Positions 26,968 to 34,549 of a stretch of DNA of 64,000 nucleotides are shown here, in pieces. Below the pieces are notes generated by a model. It ran no database searches. It saw nothing but the letters and a program-made list of their open reading frames with translations, and was not told the origin of the DNA. A program made the position numbers and the translations under genes. The stretch comes from Sphingobacterium sp. BN32 (GTDB lineage Bacteria; Bacteroidota; Bacteroidia; Sphingobacteriales; Sphingobacteriaceae), in contig NZ_CP129963.1 in NCBI RefSeq assembly GCF_030503615.1, positions 1,426,001 through 1,490,000 of the forward strand, in the 5' to 3' direction. How positions within the stretch are numbered: the stretch's first letter is position 1; every line of letters starts with the position of its first letter.

Positions 26968-28068
26968 TTATACATTAAAACGGAAGTGCATAATATCACC
27001 GTCTTCAACGATATATGTTTTTCCTTCGACAGAAAGCTTTCCAGCTTCCTTCACCGCCGCTTCTGAACCGTATTTAATAAAGTCTTCGTATTTGATAACT
27101 TCGGCACGGATAAATCCTTTTTCGAAGTCTGTATGGATGACACCTGCTGCTTGTGGTGCCGTATAGCCTTTCTCAATTGTCCAAGCGCGAACTTCTTGTA
27201 CTCCTGCCGTAAAATAAGTAGCAAGATCCAGAAGTGAGTATGCCGCACGAATTAATTTGTTTACACCAGACTCTTCTAAACCTAGATCGTCTAGAAACAT
27301 CTTGCGTTCTTCGTAATCCTCGAGTTGTGCAATCTCGGATTCAATTTGCGCGGAGATGACTAATACCTCAGCATTCTCATCCTTAACTGCTTCTTTTACA
27401 CGCTCAACATATGCATTACCGGTGTTTACTGAAGCTTCATCTACGTTACATACATAAAGAACAGGTTTTACAGTTAACAAGGTAAGGTCGGCTATGAATT
27501 CAGCATCTTCTTCTGAAATAGGCGCTGTTCTTGCCGATTTACCAGCTTCCAAATGCTCTTTTACAACAGAAAGAATTTCGAAGGTTTTCTTAGCGTCTTT
27601 GTCACCGCCGGTCTTCGCCATCTTCTCTACCTTTTGAATACGTTTTACAACGGTATCCAAGTCCTTCAATTGAAGCTCAGTATCAATAATTTCTTTGTCG
27701 CGAATAGGGTCAACAGAGCCATCGACGTGTACGACATTGCCATCATCAAAACATCTTAGTACGTGGATAATCGCATTCGTTGTACGAATATTACCAAGGA
27801 ATTGGTTACCCAAGCCTTCACCTTTCGATGCGCCTTTGACAAGACCGGCAATATCTACGATTTCTATGTTATTTGGAACGATACGTTGTGGATTTACTAA
27901 CTCAGCTAATTTATTCAAACGTTCGTCTGGAACAGTGATTACACCTACGTTAGGCTCGATAGTACAGAAAGGAAAGTTTGCTGCCTGCGCCTTTGCATTC
28001 GATAAACAGTTAAAAAGGGTTGATTTGCCTACGTTCGGAAGGCCAACGATACCACATTGTAATGCCAT
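26968..28068 (-). CDS. ychF: Redox-regulated ribosome-binding ATPase YchF
   Basis: An Obg-family P-loop protein that prefers ATP to GTP and binds ribosomes, linked to stress responses. It has 366 residues, the usual length. Motifs: G1 GLPNVGKSTL (residues 8-17), G3 DIAGLVKGAS (about 70-79), the adapted G4 NVDE (about 207), and a C-terminal TGS-type domain with AWTIEKGYTAPQAAGVIHTDFEKGFIRAEV. It ends in DGDIMHFRFNV, the canonical ending. It is monocistronic with its own -7 element and terminator. Confidence 0.97.
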   Translation of the reverse strand: MALQCGIVGLPNVGKSTLFNCLSNAKAQAANFPFCTIEPNVGVITVPDERLNKLAELVNPQRIVPNNIEIVDIAGLVKGASKGEGLGNQFLGNIRTTNAIIHVLRCFDDGNVVHVDGSVDPIRDKEIIDTELQLKDLDTVVKRIQKVEKMAKTGGDKDAKKTFEILSVVKEHLEAGKSARTAPISEEDAEFIADLTLLTVKPVLYVCNVDEASVNTGNAYVERVKEAVKDENAEVLVISAQIESEIAQLEDYEERKMFLDDLGLEESGVNKLIRAAYSLLDLATYFTAGVQEVRAWTIEKGYTAPQAAGVIHTDFEKGFIRAEVIKYEDFIKYGSEAAVKEAGKLSVEGKTYIVEDGDIMHFRFNV

Positions 28069-28091
28069 ATTGATTTTCTTAAAAATTCACG

Positions 28092-28099
28092 CAAAGATA
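28092..28099 (-). promoter_or_regulatory. -7 promoter element of ychF
   Basis: The minus strand reads TATCTTTG, a full match to TAnnTTTG, 23 nt before the start codon. Confidence 0.6.
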
Positions 28100-28328
28100 A
28101 TAAAAGGAGAGCATATTCGGGAGTATCGTTCAGGATAAATTAGATCTGCTCAAAATGCTCGTAATTTTAAATTAGCGTGACTTTAATATGAACTTTAAAT
28201 TACTTAAAATGAATAGAGTAGCTTGATATTTACAAATTTTAACATTTTTCAATTAATCTTTCGGCATGGTTTTGATGTCATACCAGCAAAATTACATTAA
28301 AAAACGAACCCTAAATAAGGAGGTTAAT

Positions 28329-28847
28329 ATGAAAAAGTTATTCTACGTTGTTGTCTTTCTAAGTGCTTTTGCTTTCGCAAAGCCAGCTAACGCTCAAGTA
28401 AATGTTAGTATTAATATTGGTTCTCAACCTCTTTGGGGTCCGGGAGGATATGATTACGCAAGGTATTATTACATGCCGGAAATGGACGTTTATTATAATG
28501 TTTCCAGCCGCCATTACACTTACTATGATGGCGGACGCTGGGTATCGCATCGCAGTTTACCAAGTCGTTATGGACGTTATGACTTGCATAGAACCTATAA
28601 AGTAGTCTTAAACGATTCTAACCCGTGGAGAAATCACCGTCGCCATCGCAGCAATTACCATGGCTATTCAAGAAACTATAGTCAAGTGTCGATCCGCGAC
28701 TACGGTAGAGGACATAAGCACCACGGCAAGAGCTACAAGAAAGCGCACAAAGAATACCGTAAGGCAGAAAAAAGACATGCAAAATACCACAAACAAAGAG
28801 AGTCTAGAAGAGATAGAGATTATAGAAACGTAAGAGGTATGTGGTAG
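28329..28847 (+). CDS. Secreted Tyr/His/Arg-rich basic protein
   Basis: A 172-residue exported protein. The start at ATG 28329 is fixed by AAGGAGG 8 nt upstream and a perfect signal peptide (MKKLFYVVVFLSAFAFAKPANAQ). The mature part is unusually rich in Tyr, His and Arg, with DYARYYYMPEMDVYYNVSSRHYTYYDGGRW and a C-terminal half that is almost all basic (HKHHGKSYKKAHKEYRKAEKR). Similar short basic proteins are common in Bacteroidetes without assigned role. The strongly positive tail could bind nucleic acid, polysaccharide or metal, but nothing shows which. Confidence 0.75.
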   Translation: MKKLFYVVVFLSAFAFAKPANAQVNVSINIGSQPLWGPGGYDYARYYYMPEMDVYYNVSSRHYTYYDGGRWVSHRSLPSRYGRYDLHRTYKVVLNDSNPWRNHRRHRSNYHGYSRNYSQVSIRDYGRGHKHHGKSYKKAHKEYRKAEKRHAKYHKQRESRRDRDYRNVRGMW

Positions 28848-28860
28848 AAAAAATATAAAG

Positions 28861-28895
28861 AAAAAAGGGAGCTTAACAGAAAGCTCCCTTTTTTG
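28861..28895 (+). terminator. Terminator of the basic secreted protein gene
   Basis: A 14-bp perfect stem (28861-28874 with 28881-28894, AAAAAAGGGAGCTT) and 6-nt loop ends in six T residues. Confidence 0.95.
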
Positions 28896-28924
28896 TAACC
28901 CTTTATAAATAGTTAATTATTCGT

Positions 28925-28932
28925 TACTTTTG
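28925..28932 (+). promoter_or_regulatory. -7 promoter element of the deacetylase gene
   Basis: TACTTTTG is a full match to TAnnTTTG, 29 nt before the start codon. Confidence 0.6.
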
Positions 28933-28961
28933 TAAAAATTTTAATTGCGCATCGCGAAGCC

Positions 28962-29918
28962 ATGTTGAAAAAGAAATTGCTCATTACCTTTTCCATCTCC
29001 CTATTTCTTGGAGCTCTTTACTCATGTAATCAAATTGTAGGATCGACTACAACGGCGAACGCCGGGGAACATCCTGACCAAAAAACAGAAATGGAGGAAG
29101 CTGGTCAGCAGGACACGCTATACTTAATGGATAAACTGGATTCATTGAACCGCAATTTAATCTTGTTCCCGCCGGTGGATTCTTTAAATAAGATAGATCC
29201 CAAGCAGGCAAAGCGTAATCTTCGTGATTCTATTTATCGCGAACTTAACAAGAAGGATAAGCATATTTATCTTACGTTTGACGACGGCCCGTTGATCGGC
29301 TCTCGAGCGATTGATTCAATCGCGACAGCCAAACATACCAAGCTAAGCGCTTTCTTGGTGGCAAAGCATGCGAATATGAGCAAACGTTTGAAAAATGACT
29401 TCGAGCGCTATTCAAAAAACCCTTTGGTTGAATGCTATAACCACAGTTATACCCATGCTAATAATAGATTCCATGCCTTCTATAGCAATCCTGAACTCGC
29501 AGTTGCCGATTTCGAGCGTTGTGAGGAAGCATTAGGATTGACACATAAGATTGTTCGTATGCCAGGCCGTAATATCTGGTTATTCGACGATGTTCGTCGT
29601 GTAGACCTAACGAGTGGCAGCCAAACTGCTGATTTGCTCGGAGCAAACGGCTACCGCATTTATGGCTGGGACGTAGAATGGAAAATACATGGATTGTCAG
29701 GAAACCCTGTGCAATCGGTAAATGAGATCTACACACGTATCCGAACAATGTTGGGCAATAAGTCGACTTTAAAACCGAATAATATTGTCTTGTTGATGCA
29801 CGATGATATGTTTCAGAACAAAAAGGGACAAGCTTTGCTCAGTGGTCTGATAGACAGTTTGAAAAAACATAAAGACTATCATTTCGAATTTATTTCCACT
29901 TACCCGCATAAGTACTAA
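28962..29918 (+). CDS. Polysaccharide deacetylase (NodB-homology) lipoprotein
   Basis: A 318-residue lipoprotein with a signal ending YSC near residue 22, followed by a polar spacer of about 80 residues. The NodB domain begins HIYLTFDDGP (about 101-110), giving the catalytic and metal aspartates. The metal-binding HSYTH lies near 164-168, followed by RMPGRNIW and a late LLMHDD (about 283-288). It should remove acetyl groups from an envelope sugar such as peptidoglycan or exopolysaccharide. The next gene, an exporter, starts 67 nt later, so they might be co-expressed. Confidence 0.9.
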   Translation: MLKKKLLITFSISLFLGALYSCNQIVGSTTTANAGEHPDQKTEMEEAGQQDTLYLMDKLDSLNRNLILFPPVDSLNKIDPKQAKRNLRDSIYRELNKKDKHIYLTFDDGPLIGSRAIDSIATAKHTKLSAFLVAKHANMSKRLKNDFERYSKNPLVECYNHSYTHANNRFHAFYSNPELAVADFERCEEALGLTHKIVRMPGRNIWLFDDVRRVDLTSGSQTADLLGANGYRIYGWDVEWKIHGLSGNPVQSVNEIYTRIRTMLGNKSTLKPNNIVLLMHDDMFQNKKGQALLSGLIDSLKKHKDYHFEFISTYPHKY

Positions 29919-29950
29919 ACTTCAAATTTCTTGAGAATATTGGTAACTTG

Positions 29951-29981
29951 ACTAAACTTTTCAATGAAAAAGAAGTTTAGT
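29951..29981 (+). promoter_or_regulatory. Inverted repeat in front of the ABC exporter start
   Basis: The 9-bp perfect arms ACTAAACTT and AAGTTTAGT (29951-29959 and 29973-29981) end 4 nt before the ATG. The right arm covers the ribosome-binding region, so the hairpin could mask translation, or the DNA dyad could be an operator. Confidence 0.35.
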
Positions 29982-29985
29982 CCAT

Positions 29986-31770
29986 ATGACCATATCTCAG
30001 TTATTTAAGAAAATTACACCTTTTACCAAACCCTATAAAAATCTAATTTTTTATACGCTGGTTTTAACGGTTATCGGATCATTTGCCGCACAGGTAAATG
30101 CGTTCATACTAAAGTACACCGTTGACTCCATATCTGAACTGCTCGTAAATAAAACACCGTTGCGGATGGGATTACATTTGCTCGGCATTATCTCGGCAGT
30201 ATTATTAGGTAAAGAAATTATCTACTCCATCGTTCAGTTCGGTCAGAAATTCTACGGAGAAAAACTACGGATCATGATCGCACGCGATTTCTCGCAGGCA
30301 ATTGTCGATAAGATACTGACCTATAAGATGGCGTTCTACACCTCGAGCATCAATGAGTCCGGAAAGCTGCAGACTCGTATCGACGCCGGTATCAGCTCCC
30401 TGACGCGTTTAGTGCAGAACTTCTTTATCGATATCCTCCCGCTATTTGCCAATGCTATTATCGCTTTGGTCTGTATGTTTATTGCCAATTTCTATGTTGG
30501 TTTGGTTGGGTTGATCATCATCCCGATTTATTTCTACGTATCGCAAATGCAGGCTCAAAGACTATCGGGATTTCGTAGGAACATGCGTAAGTATAGAGAA
30601 AACAAGAATAACCAGATTATCAATTTAATCGATTCCATAACCGTCATCAAGTCATTCGTTCGGGAGGACCTGGAGGCCGCTCGACATAAAGATATTCAAT
30701 ATGAGATGACGGAGAATCAGATGGCGACGCGCAAGACCAGCTTCATCTTTGACAGCATCAAAAGTTTCATAGAACAGATCGGCGTTGTAATCGTGATTAT
30801 CCTGACGGCCTATTTCGTATTGAACGAGCAAATGTCGATTGGGGCGATTATGTTCCATATCATGTTGTTCAACAATGTTTCGGCACCCATACGCCAATTA
30901 CACCGCATTTACGATGAGGTCAATGATGCGTTGATCTATTCCGAGAGCTTCTTTGAGATCCTAGAAGACGAAGGGCAGAAGGAGCCAAGCGGAAACTACA
31001 AACCAAACGCTATCAAGGGCTTGATTGAAATTAAGAACATCAATTTCACTTATCCTAACGGTCATCAGGCGATTACGGATGTAAGTATGACCATCTGCCC
31101 AAATCAAAATACCGCCTTAGTCGGATTATCCGGTGCAGGTAAAAGTACGATCATCAACTTGTTGGATAAGTTTTACGAACCGGATAGCGGGCAAATCTTA
31201 TTGGATGGCGTAGACTTAAGAGAATATGATACTGACTTTCTCCGCGAGAATGTAGGATTGGTATTGCAGCGGAACCACATTTTTAAAGGTAGCATCGCCG
31301 ATAATATCCGTTACGGAAAGACTGAGGCAAGCTTGGAAGATGTGATCGAAGCGGCGAAGAAAGCTTATATACATGAGCAAATTATGGAGCTCGCGAATGG
31401 ATATGAATCGGAAGCGCATCTGTTGTCCGGTGGTCAGCAACAACGTATTGCTATTGCCCGTATGTTTTTGAAGAATCCGCCAATTATCTTCTTAGACGAG
31501 CCAACTGCTAATTTGGATGCCATTGCTACCGAACAGATTAAAAACAGCTTAGACGCCATAAAAGTGGGCCGCACGGTCATCATCGTATCCCATAGTATTT
31601 CACAGATTATCGACTCGGAACATATCATCGTGATGGAGAAAGGCAGGGTCGTGGAAGATGGAACACATGAGGAGCTCTTCGACAAACACGGTACCTACCA
31701 CAAGATTTTCAGCGCTATGGCGAATAGCTTGAACATCCACAAAATAACAGAATCATTGAAAGAAGATTGA
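29986..31770 (+). CDS. ABC exporter, fused membrane and ATPase domains
   Basis: A 594-residue half-transporter of the type I exporter class that works as a dimer. Six transmembrane helices span about residues 15-310. The ATPase domain has Walker A GLSGAGKS (about 381-388), signature LSGGQQQR (about 483), Walker B IIFLDEPTANLD (about 504) and the H-loop IVSHSIS. Such proteins export lipids, drugs or peptides; the sequence does not tell which. It lies between a deacetylase and an acyltransferase gene, which hints at envelope lipids or glycans. A hairpin precedes the start codon. Confidence 0.93.
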   Translation: MTISQLFKKITPFTKPYKNLIFYTLVLTVIGSFAAQVNAFILKYTVDSISELLVNKTPLRMGLHLLGIISAVLLGKEIIYSIVQFGQKFYGEKLRIMIARDFSQAIVDKILTYKMAFYTSSINESGKLQTRIDAGISSLTRLVQNFFIDILPLFANAIIALVCMFIANFYVGLVGLIIIPIYFYVSQMQAQRLSGFRRNMRKYRENKNNQIINLIDSITVIKSFVREDLEAARHKDIQYEMTENQMATRKTSFIFDSIKSFIEQIGVVIVIILTAYFVLNEQMSIGAIMFHIMLFNNVSAPIRQLHRIYDEVNDALIYSESFFEILEDEGQKEPSGNYKPNAIKGLIEIKNINFTYPNGHQAITDVSMTICPNQNTALVGLSGAGKSTIINLLDKFYEPDSGQILLDGVDLREYDTDFLRENVGLVLQRNHIFKGSIADNIRYGKTEASLEDVIEAAKKAYIHEQIMELANGYESEAHLLSGGQQQRIAIARMFLKNPPIIFLDEPTANLDAIATEQIKNSLDAIKVGRTVIIVSHSISQIIDSEHIIVMEKGRVVEDGTHEELFDKHGTYHKIFSAMANSLNIHKITESLKED

Positions 31771-31840
31771 TAAAACCAATTTCAGGCAAGTTTTTTGTGT
31801 TAAATTTACCGATTAAGAAATTTAGCACAAGAAAGAATAT

Positions 31841-32812
31841 ATGTTTTACCCGCTTCTTAGATCCTTTGTGAAATTCGGATTAAATTGGTATGTAACAGAT
31901 TGGCAGCTGAAGAATATGGCAATTGCTAGCCTTCAACATCCAACAATCGTTGTTTCCAATCATCCAAATTCCTTTTTCGACGCGTTAGTCTTAGCAGTAA
32001 ACAGCCCTAAGGAAACGCGTTTTTTGGTGCGTGGAGATATCTTTAAGAAGGAGTGGGCAAACTGGACCTTGCGAACATTATTTATGATTCCCATCTACAA
32101 GAAATCGGACGATCCTGATTTTGAGGTGATGAATGCTTTTACCTATGATGAATGTGCTAAATGGTTAAAATCTGCCGAGAATATCGTCATCTTTCCCGAA
32201 GGTGTTTCTCGCAACTCGCATTTGTTGCGCCCCTTTATGCCTACTGGTTTTACCTCACTGATCAAGCGTGCGATAAGCATGGATATCCCTGTTCAGATCC
32301 AACCTTTTGTCGTTGGTTATAGCTCTTTTGATTATATTCCCAAGTCTGTATCCTTGGAAGCGATGAGACCTATCGACAGTACCGACTACATCAACGATGG
32401 AGAGGTAGATACCACACGTATTCTGCAGCTCATGCGCGAGGAGATGGAAAGTTCTATGCCATCAGGTCCTGTAGAACCGAGCATCGATTACCTGAAGTCG
32501 AAAGAATGGATGAAGTTTCCGGCAAAGGCCGGATACTATACGCATAACTGGTTATATAAATTGGTCAAGCAACAGATTGAAAAGAAAACATCCGGAACTA
32601 TTTTCTACGACTCCTTGATGTTCGGCGTGCTGCTCTTCGGCTATCCAATCTTAGTGTTCCTCTTAAGCCTAATTATCGGAAATATCATCGGCTTTTGGAC
32701 GGGTCTGCTGTTTTTTGTGTTGATGCCCTTCCTTTCCTACTGCTGGGTACAATATCAACCGGTTAAGATTAATGGAGAGAAGGAAAGTTTTAAGGTGAAT
32801 AGGCTTAATTAG
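31841..32812 (+). CDS. PlsC-type glycerolipid acyltransferase
   Basis: A 323-residue membrane-associated acyltransferase of the PlsC/LPLAT family. Motif I NHPNSFFDAL (about residues 38-47) gives the catalytic H-x4-D. FPEGVSRNSH (about 116-125) is the substrate-binding motif III. Two hydrophobic segments near the C-terminus (about 253-305) anchor it in the membrane. It should acylate a lysophospholipid or similar acceptor. It lies 70 nt after the ABC exporter gene on the same strand. A short hairpin terminator and then repeat island 3 follow. Confidence 0.9.
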   Translation: MFYPLLRSFVKFGLNWYVTDWQLKNMAIASLQHPTIVVSNHPNSFFDALVLAVNSPKETRFLVRGDIFKKEWANWTLRTLFMIPIYKKSDDPDFEVMNAFTYDECAKWLKSAENIVIFPEGVSRNSHLLRPFMPTGFTSLIKRAISMDIPVQIQPFVVGYSSFDYIPKSVSLEAMRPIDSTDYINDGEVDTTRILQLMREEMESSMPSGPVEPSIDYLKSKEWMKFPAKAGYYTHNWLYKLVKQQIEKKTSGTIFYDSLMFGVLLFGYPILVFLLSLIIGNIIGFWTGLLFFVLMPFLSYCWVQYQPVKINGEKESFKVNRLN

Positions 32813-32847
32813 AGATTAGACGTTAGATATAAGATGTTCGACATTAG

Positions 32848-32869
32848 AACTGCAGAAATGCAGTTTTTT
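32848..32869 (+). terminator. Terminator of the acyltransferase gene
   Basis: The stem AACTGCA/TGCAGTT with GAAA tetraloop is followed by T residues. Confidence 0.8.
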
Positions 32870-32870
32870 G

Positions 32871-32954
32871 TTTTGAACCAAGAAAGGAAGGATGCGAGGA
32901 TATACAGGATCTGACGTCATAGGTCTAACTACTAAGTACTAACTACTAAATACT
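32871..32954. repeat. Repeat island 3, left part: one core unit and inverted-flank arm
   Basis: One direct unit (TTTTGAACCAAGAAAGGAAGGAT..., 32871-32910) leads into the flank arm at 32905-32954. This arm is the inverted partner of 33630-33679 (44 of 50 positions match). The arm runs into the last codons of the DUF4126 gene. Confidence 0.85.
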
Positions 32955-33530
32955 ATTTCTTGAAACATTCCCTTTTACTTTGCTCCAAAGTTTCTTTCCG
33001 TATTTGATAATTAAATAGAAAAATACGACAACGAGAATAATCGCTAGAATCGGTAGAAAGACTGCCAGAATACTCATTATCGTCGATCCGACAGTTTCCA
33101 CAGTTGATATTACAGGGTTTCCTATCCCTCCGGTCGTTCCGCTGGACGCAGCTCGGGTTCCTGCCAAGGCGGAGCTGATTGTTGCCGCTGTTCCACCGCC
33201 AGCAATTAATGCTAAAGACCATTGCGTCCAGTCGTTTACCTCCGTAAATTGCGAAGCAAACAATATCGAACCCGCAACGGTTGCCAGAGGTACCGATATG
33301 GTATCCAGAAGATTGTCGACAAAAGGAATATAATAAGCAAGAATTTCTATCAAAGTCGCTGTCCCGGCACCAATTACCGCGGGCAAGGTTCCAATCCATG
33401 CGAAGCTATCATTCGCCGGAATCCATCCCATATAGGTTCCTAAGCTCAAAAAGAAAATTGGGAGAAAAACACGAAATCCCGTTGCAGCCGCTAGGCCAAC
33501 GCCAACAAATAAGGAGAGCAAATATTCCAT
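32946..33530 (-). CDS. DUF4126 membrane protein, bracketed by inverted repeats
   Basis: A 194-residue integral membrane protein with about five hydrophobic segments and many small residues (GVGLAAATGFRVFLPIFFLSLG at the start, GGGTAATISSALAGTRAASSGTTGGIGNPVISTVE in the middle). The middle motif with two Gly/Ala/Ser-rich runs is typical of DUF4126, whose role is unknown. The last three codons and the stop (ending NSI) lie inside a 50-bp repeat arm, and an inverted copy of that arm begins 100 nt upstream of the start. Such an end suggests that repeat insertion or recombination reset the C-terminus. Confidence 0.85.
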   Translation of the reverse strand: MEYLLSLFVGVGLAAATGFRVFLPIFFLSLGTYMGWIPANDSFAWIGTLPAVIGAGTATLIEILAYYIPFVDNLLDTISVPLATVAGSILFASQFTEVNDWTQWSLALIAGGGTAATISSALAGTRAASSGTTGGIGNPVISTVETVGSTIMSILAVFLPILAIILVVVFFYLIIKYGKKLWSKVKGNVSRNSI

Positions 33531-33606
33531 GTTAGATTTTAGATAATAGACATAAGATTTTAGACATTTCTATTTCGCAAAAAAGGAACGTCTAATATTT
33601 CTACAG

Positions 33607-33614
33607 CAAAAATA
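33607..33614 (-). promoter_or_regulatory. -7 promoter element of the DUF4126 gene
   Basis: The minus strand reads TATTTTTG, a full TAnnTTTG match, 76 nt before the start codon and between the gene and its flank arm. Confidence 0.4.
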
Positions 33615-33629
33615 AGTCCAACAGATAAT

Positions 33630-33679
33630 AGTAGTTAGTATTTAGTAGTTAGTATTAAGACCTATGGCGTCAGATCCTG
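33630..33679. repeat. Right flank arm bracketing DUF4126
   Basis: This is an inverted copy of 32905-32954, 44 of 50 positions identical, with AGTAGTTAGTATTTAG toward the gene and CCTATGGCGTCAGATCCTG away from it. Confidence 0.9.
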
Positions 33680-33700
33680 TCAATCCTTAAATCTTCCTTT

Positions 33701-33976
33701 CAGATTAGATGTTAGCCAGTAGATTTTAGACATTAGACCCGATCCTGTCAATTCTTACATCCTTCCTTTCAGATTAGATGCTAGACAGCAGATTTGAGAC
33801 ATTAGATCCGATCCTGTCAATCCTTACATCCTTCCTTTCAGATTAGATGTTAGACAGCAGATTTGAGACATTAGACCCGATCCTGTCAATCCTTAAATCC
33901 TTCCTTTCAGATTAGATGTTAGACAGCAGATTTAAGACATTAGACCCGATCCTGTCAATCCTTAAATCCTTTCTTT
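33701..33976. repeat. Four tandem 69-nt repeats
   Basis: Units start at 33701, 33770, 33839 and 33908. Each joins CAGATTAGATGTTAGACAGC and AGATTTGAGACATTAGACCC to the inverted core ATCCTGTCAATCC-TTAAATCCTTCCTTT. A lone core (33674-33700) precedes them. The last copy ends in CCTGGTTCAAGACA, the boundary word also seen in islands 1 and 2. Confidence 0.93.
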
Positions 33977-34115
33977 CCTGGTTCAAGACAAATTTTACAA
34001 GGTTACAACGACAATTCAACAAACCTTCATCCACTCAAAGCCCTTTCAAACGCGATACAAACCCAATATAAACCCCATACTAACCCCATTCAAATCCAAA
34101 TCAAACCCAATCTAT

Positions 34116-34155
34116 AAGCCTATCATAGCCGCCTGGAAAGGGGTATGATAGGGTT
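34116..34155. repeat. Hairpin element of the CAAAGCC family, copy 2
   Basis: Arms 34116-34127 (AAGCCTATCATA) and 34144-34155 match at 11 of 12 positions. It is preceded by a tract of CAAACCCAAT-like words from about 34028. Confidence 0.6.
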
Positions 34156-34223
34156 CTTAATAGCCTGTGATTACTTAATGACTGGTTGTGGTCTAGATGC
34201 TCTTCCGTTAATCAGCTCGCAAG

Positions 34224-34404
34224 ATCCTGCAAATCCTTACATCCTTCCTTTCAGATTAGATGTTAGACAGTAGATTTGAGACATTAGAACCCGATCCTGC
34301 CAATCCTTACACCCTTCCTTTCAGATTAGATGTTAGACAGTAGATTTGAGACATTAGACCCGATCCTGCCAATCCTTACATCCTTCCTTTCTTGGTTCAA
34401 GACA
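34224..34404. repeat. Second 69/70-nt repeat array, two full units plus a lone core
   Basis: A lone core from 34224 is followed by units at 34252 and 34322, and the array ends in CTTGGTTCAAGACA. These are the same modules as 33701-33976, with GATCCTGCCAATCC in place of GATCCTGTCAATCC. Confidence 0.9.
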
Positions 34405-34461
34405 CCCTTTCTAAACCAACGCTTCACACAAACCTTCCTTACTAAATATTTCTTCAGGCAC

Positions 34462-34487
34462 AAAAAAAGCCTGCATTGCTGCAGGCT
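34462..34487 (-). terminator. Terminator of the ABC-F gene
   Basis: The stem AGCCTGCA/TGCAGGCT with 4-nt loop is followed on the minus strand by seven T. It lies 63 nt beyond the ABC-F stop. Confidence 0.85.
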
Positions 34488-34549
34488 CTTAAATCAAAAG
34501 TCTAATATCTTACATCTAACATCTGACATCTAACTTCTAATATCTAATT

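Larger units (their letters stand above)
33531..34549. repeat. Repeat island 3, right part: 1-kb gene-free region
   Basis: It holds, in order: a TTAGA-rich tract with a -7 element for DUF4126 (33531-33620), the right flank arm (33630-33679), a 69-nt tandem array (33701-33976), a tract of CAAACCCAAT-like words with a hairpin (34028-34155), a second smaller array (34224-34404), the ABC-F terminator (34462-34487) and a TCTAA-rich tract up to the ABC-F stop codon. No credible gene lies here. Confidence 0.85.

Noticed and set aside
28266..28328. Earlier start for the basic secreted protein
   Set aside because: The ribosome binding site and signal peptide both fit ATG 28329.
32905..33679. Insertion sequence or transposon
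   Set aside because: The enclosed gene is a DUF4126 membrane protein, not a transposase, and no target-site duplication could be seen.
33701..33976. CRISPR array with 40-nt spacers
   Set aside because: The stretch between cores is itself repeated, so it is not a set of different spacers.
34330..34533. 67-residue protein in repeat island 3
   Set aside because: Made of repeat translation with no ribosome binding site, and it runs through the ABC-F terminator.
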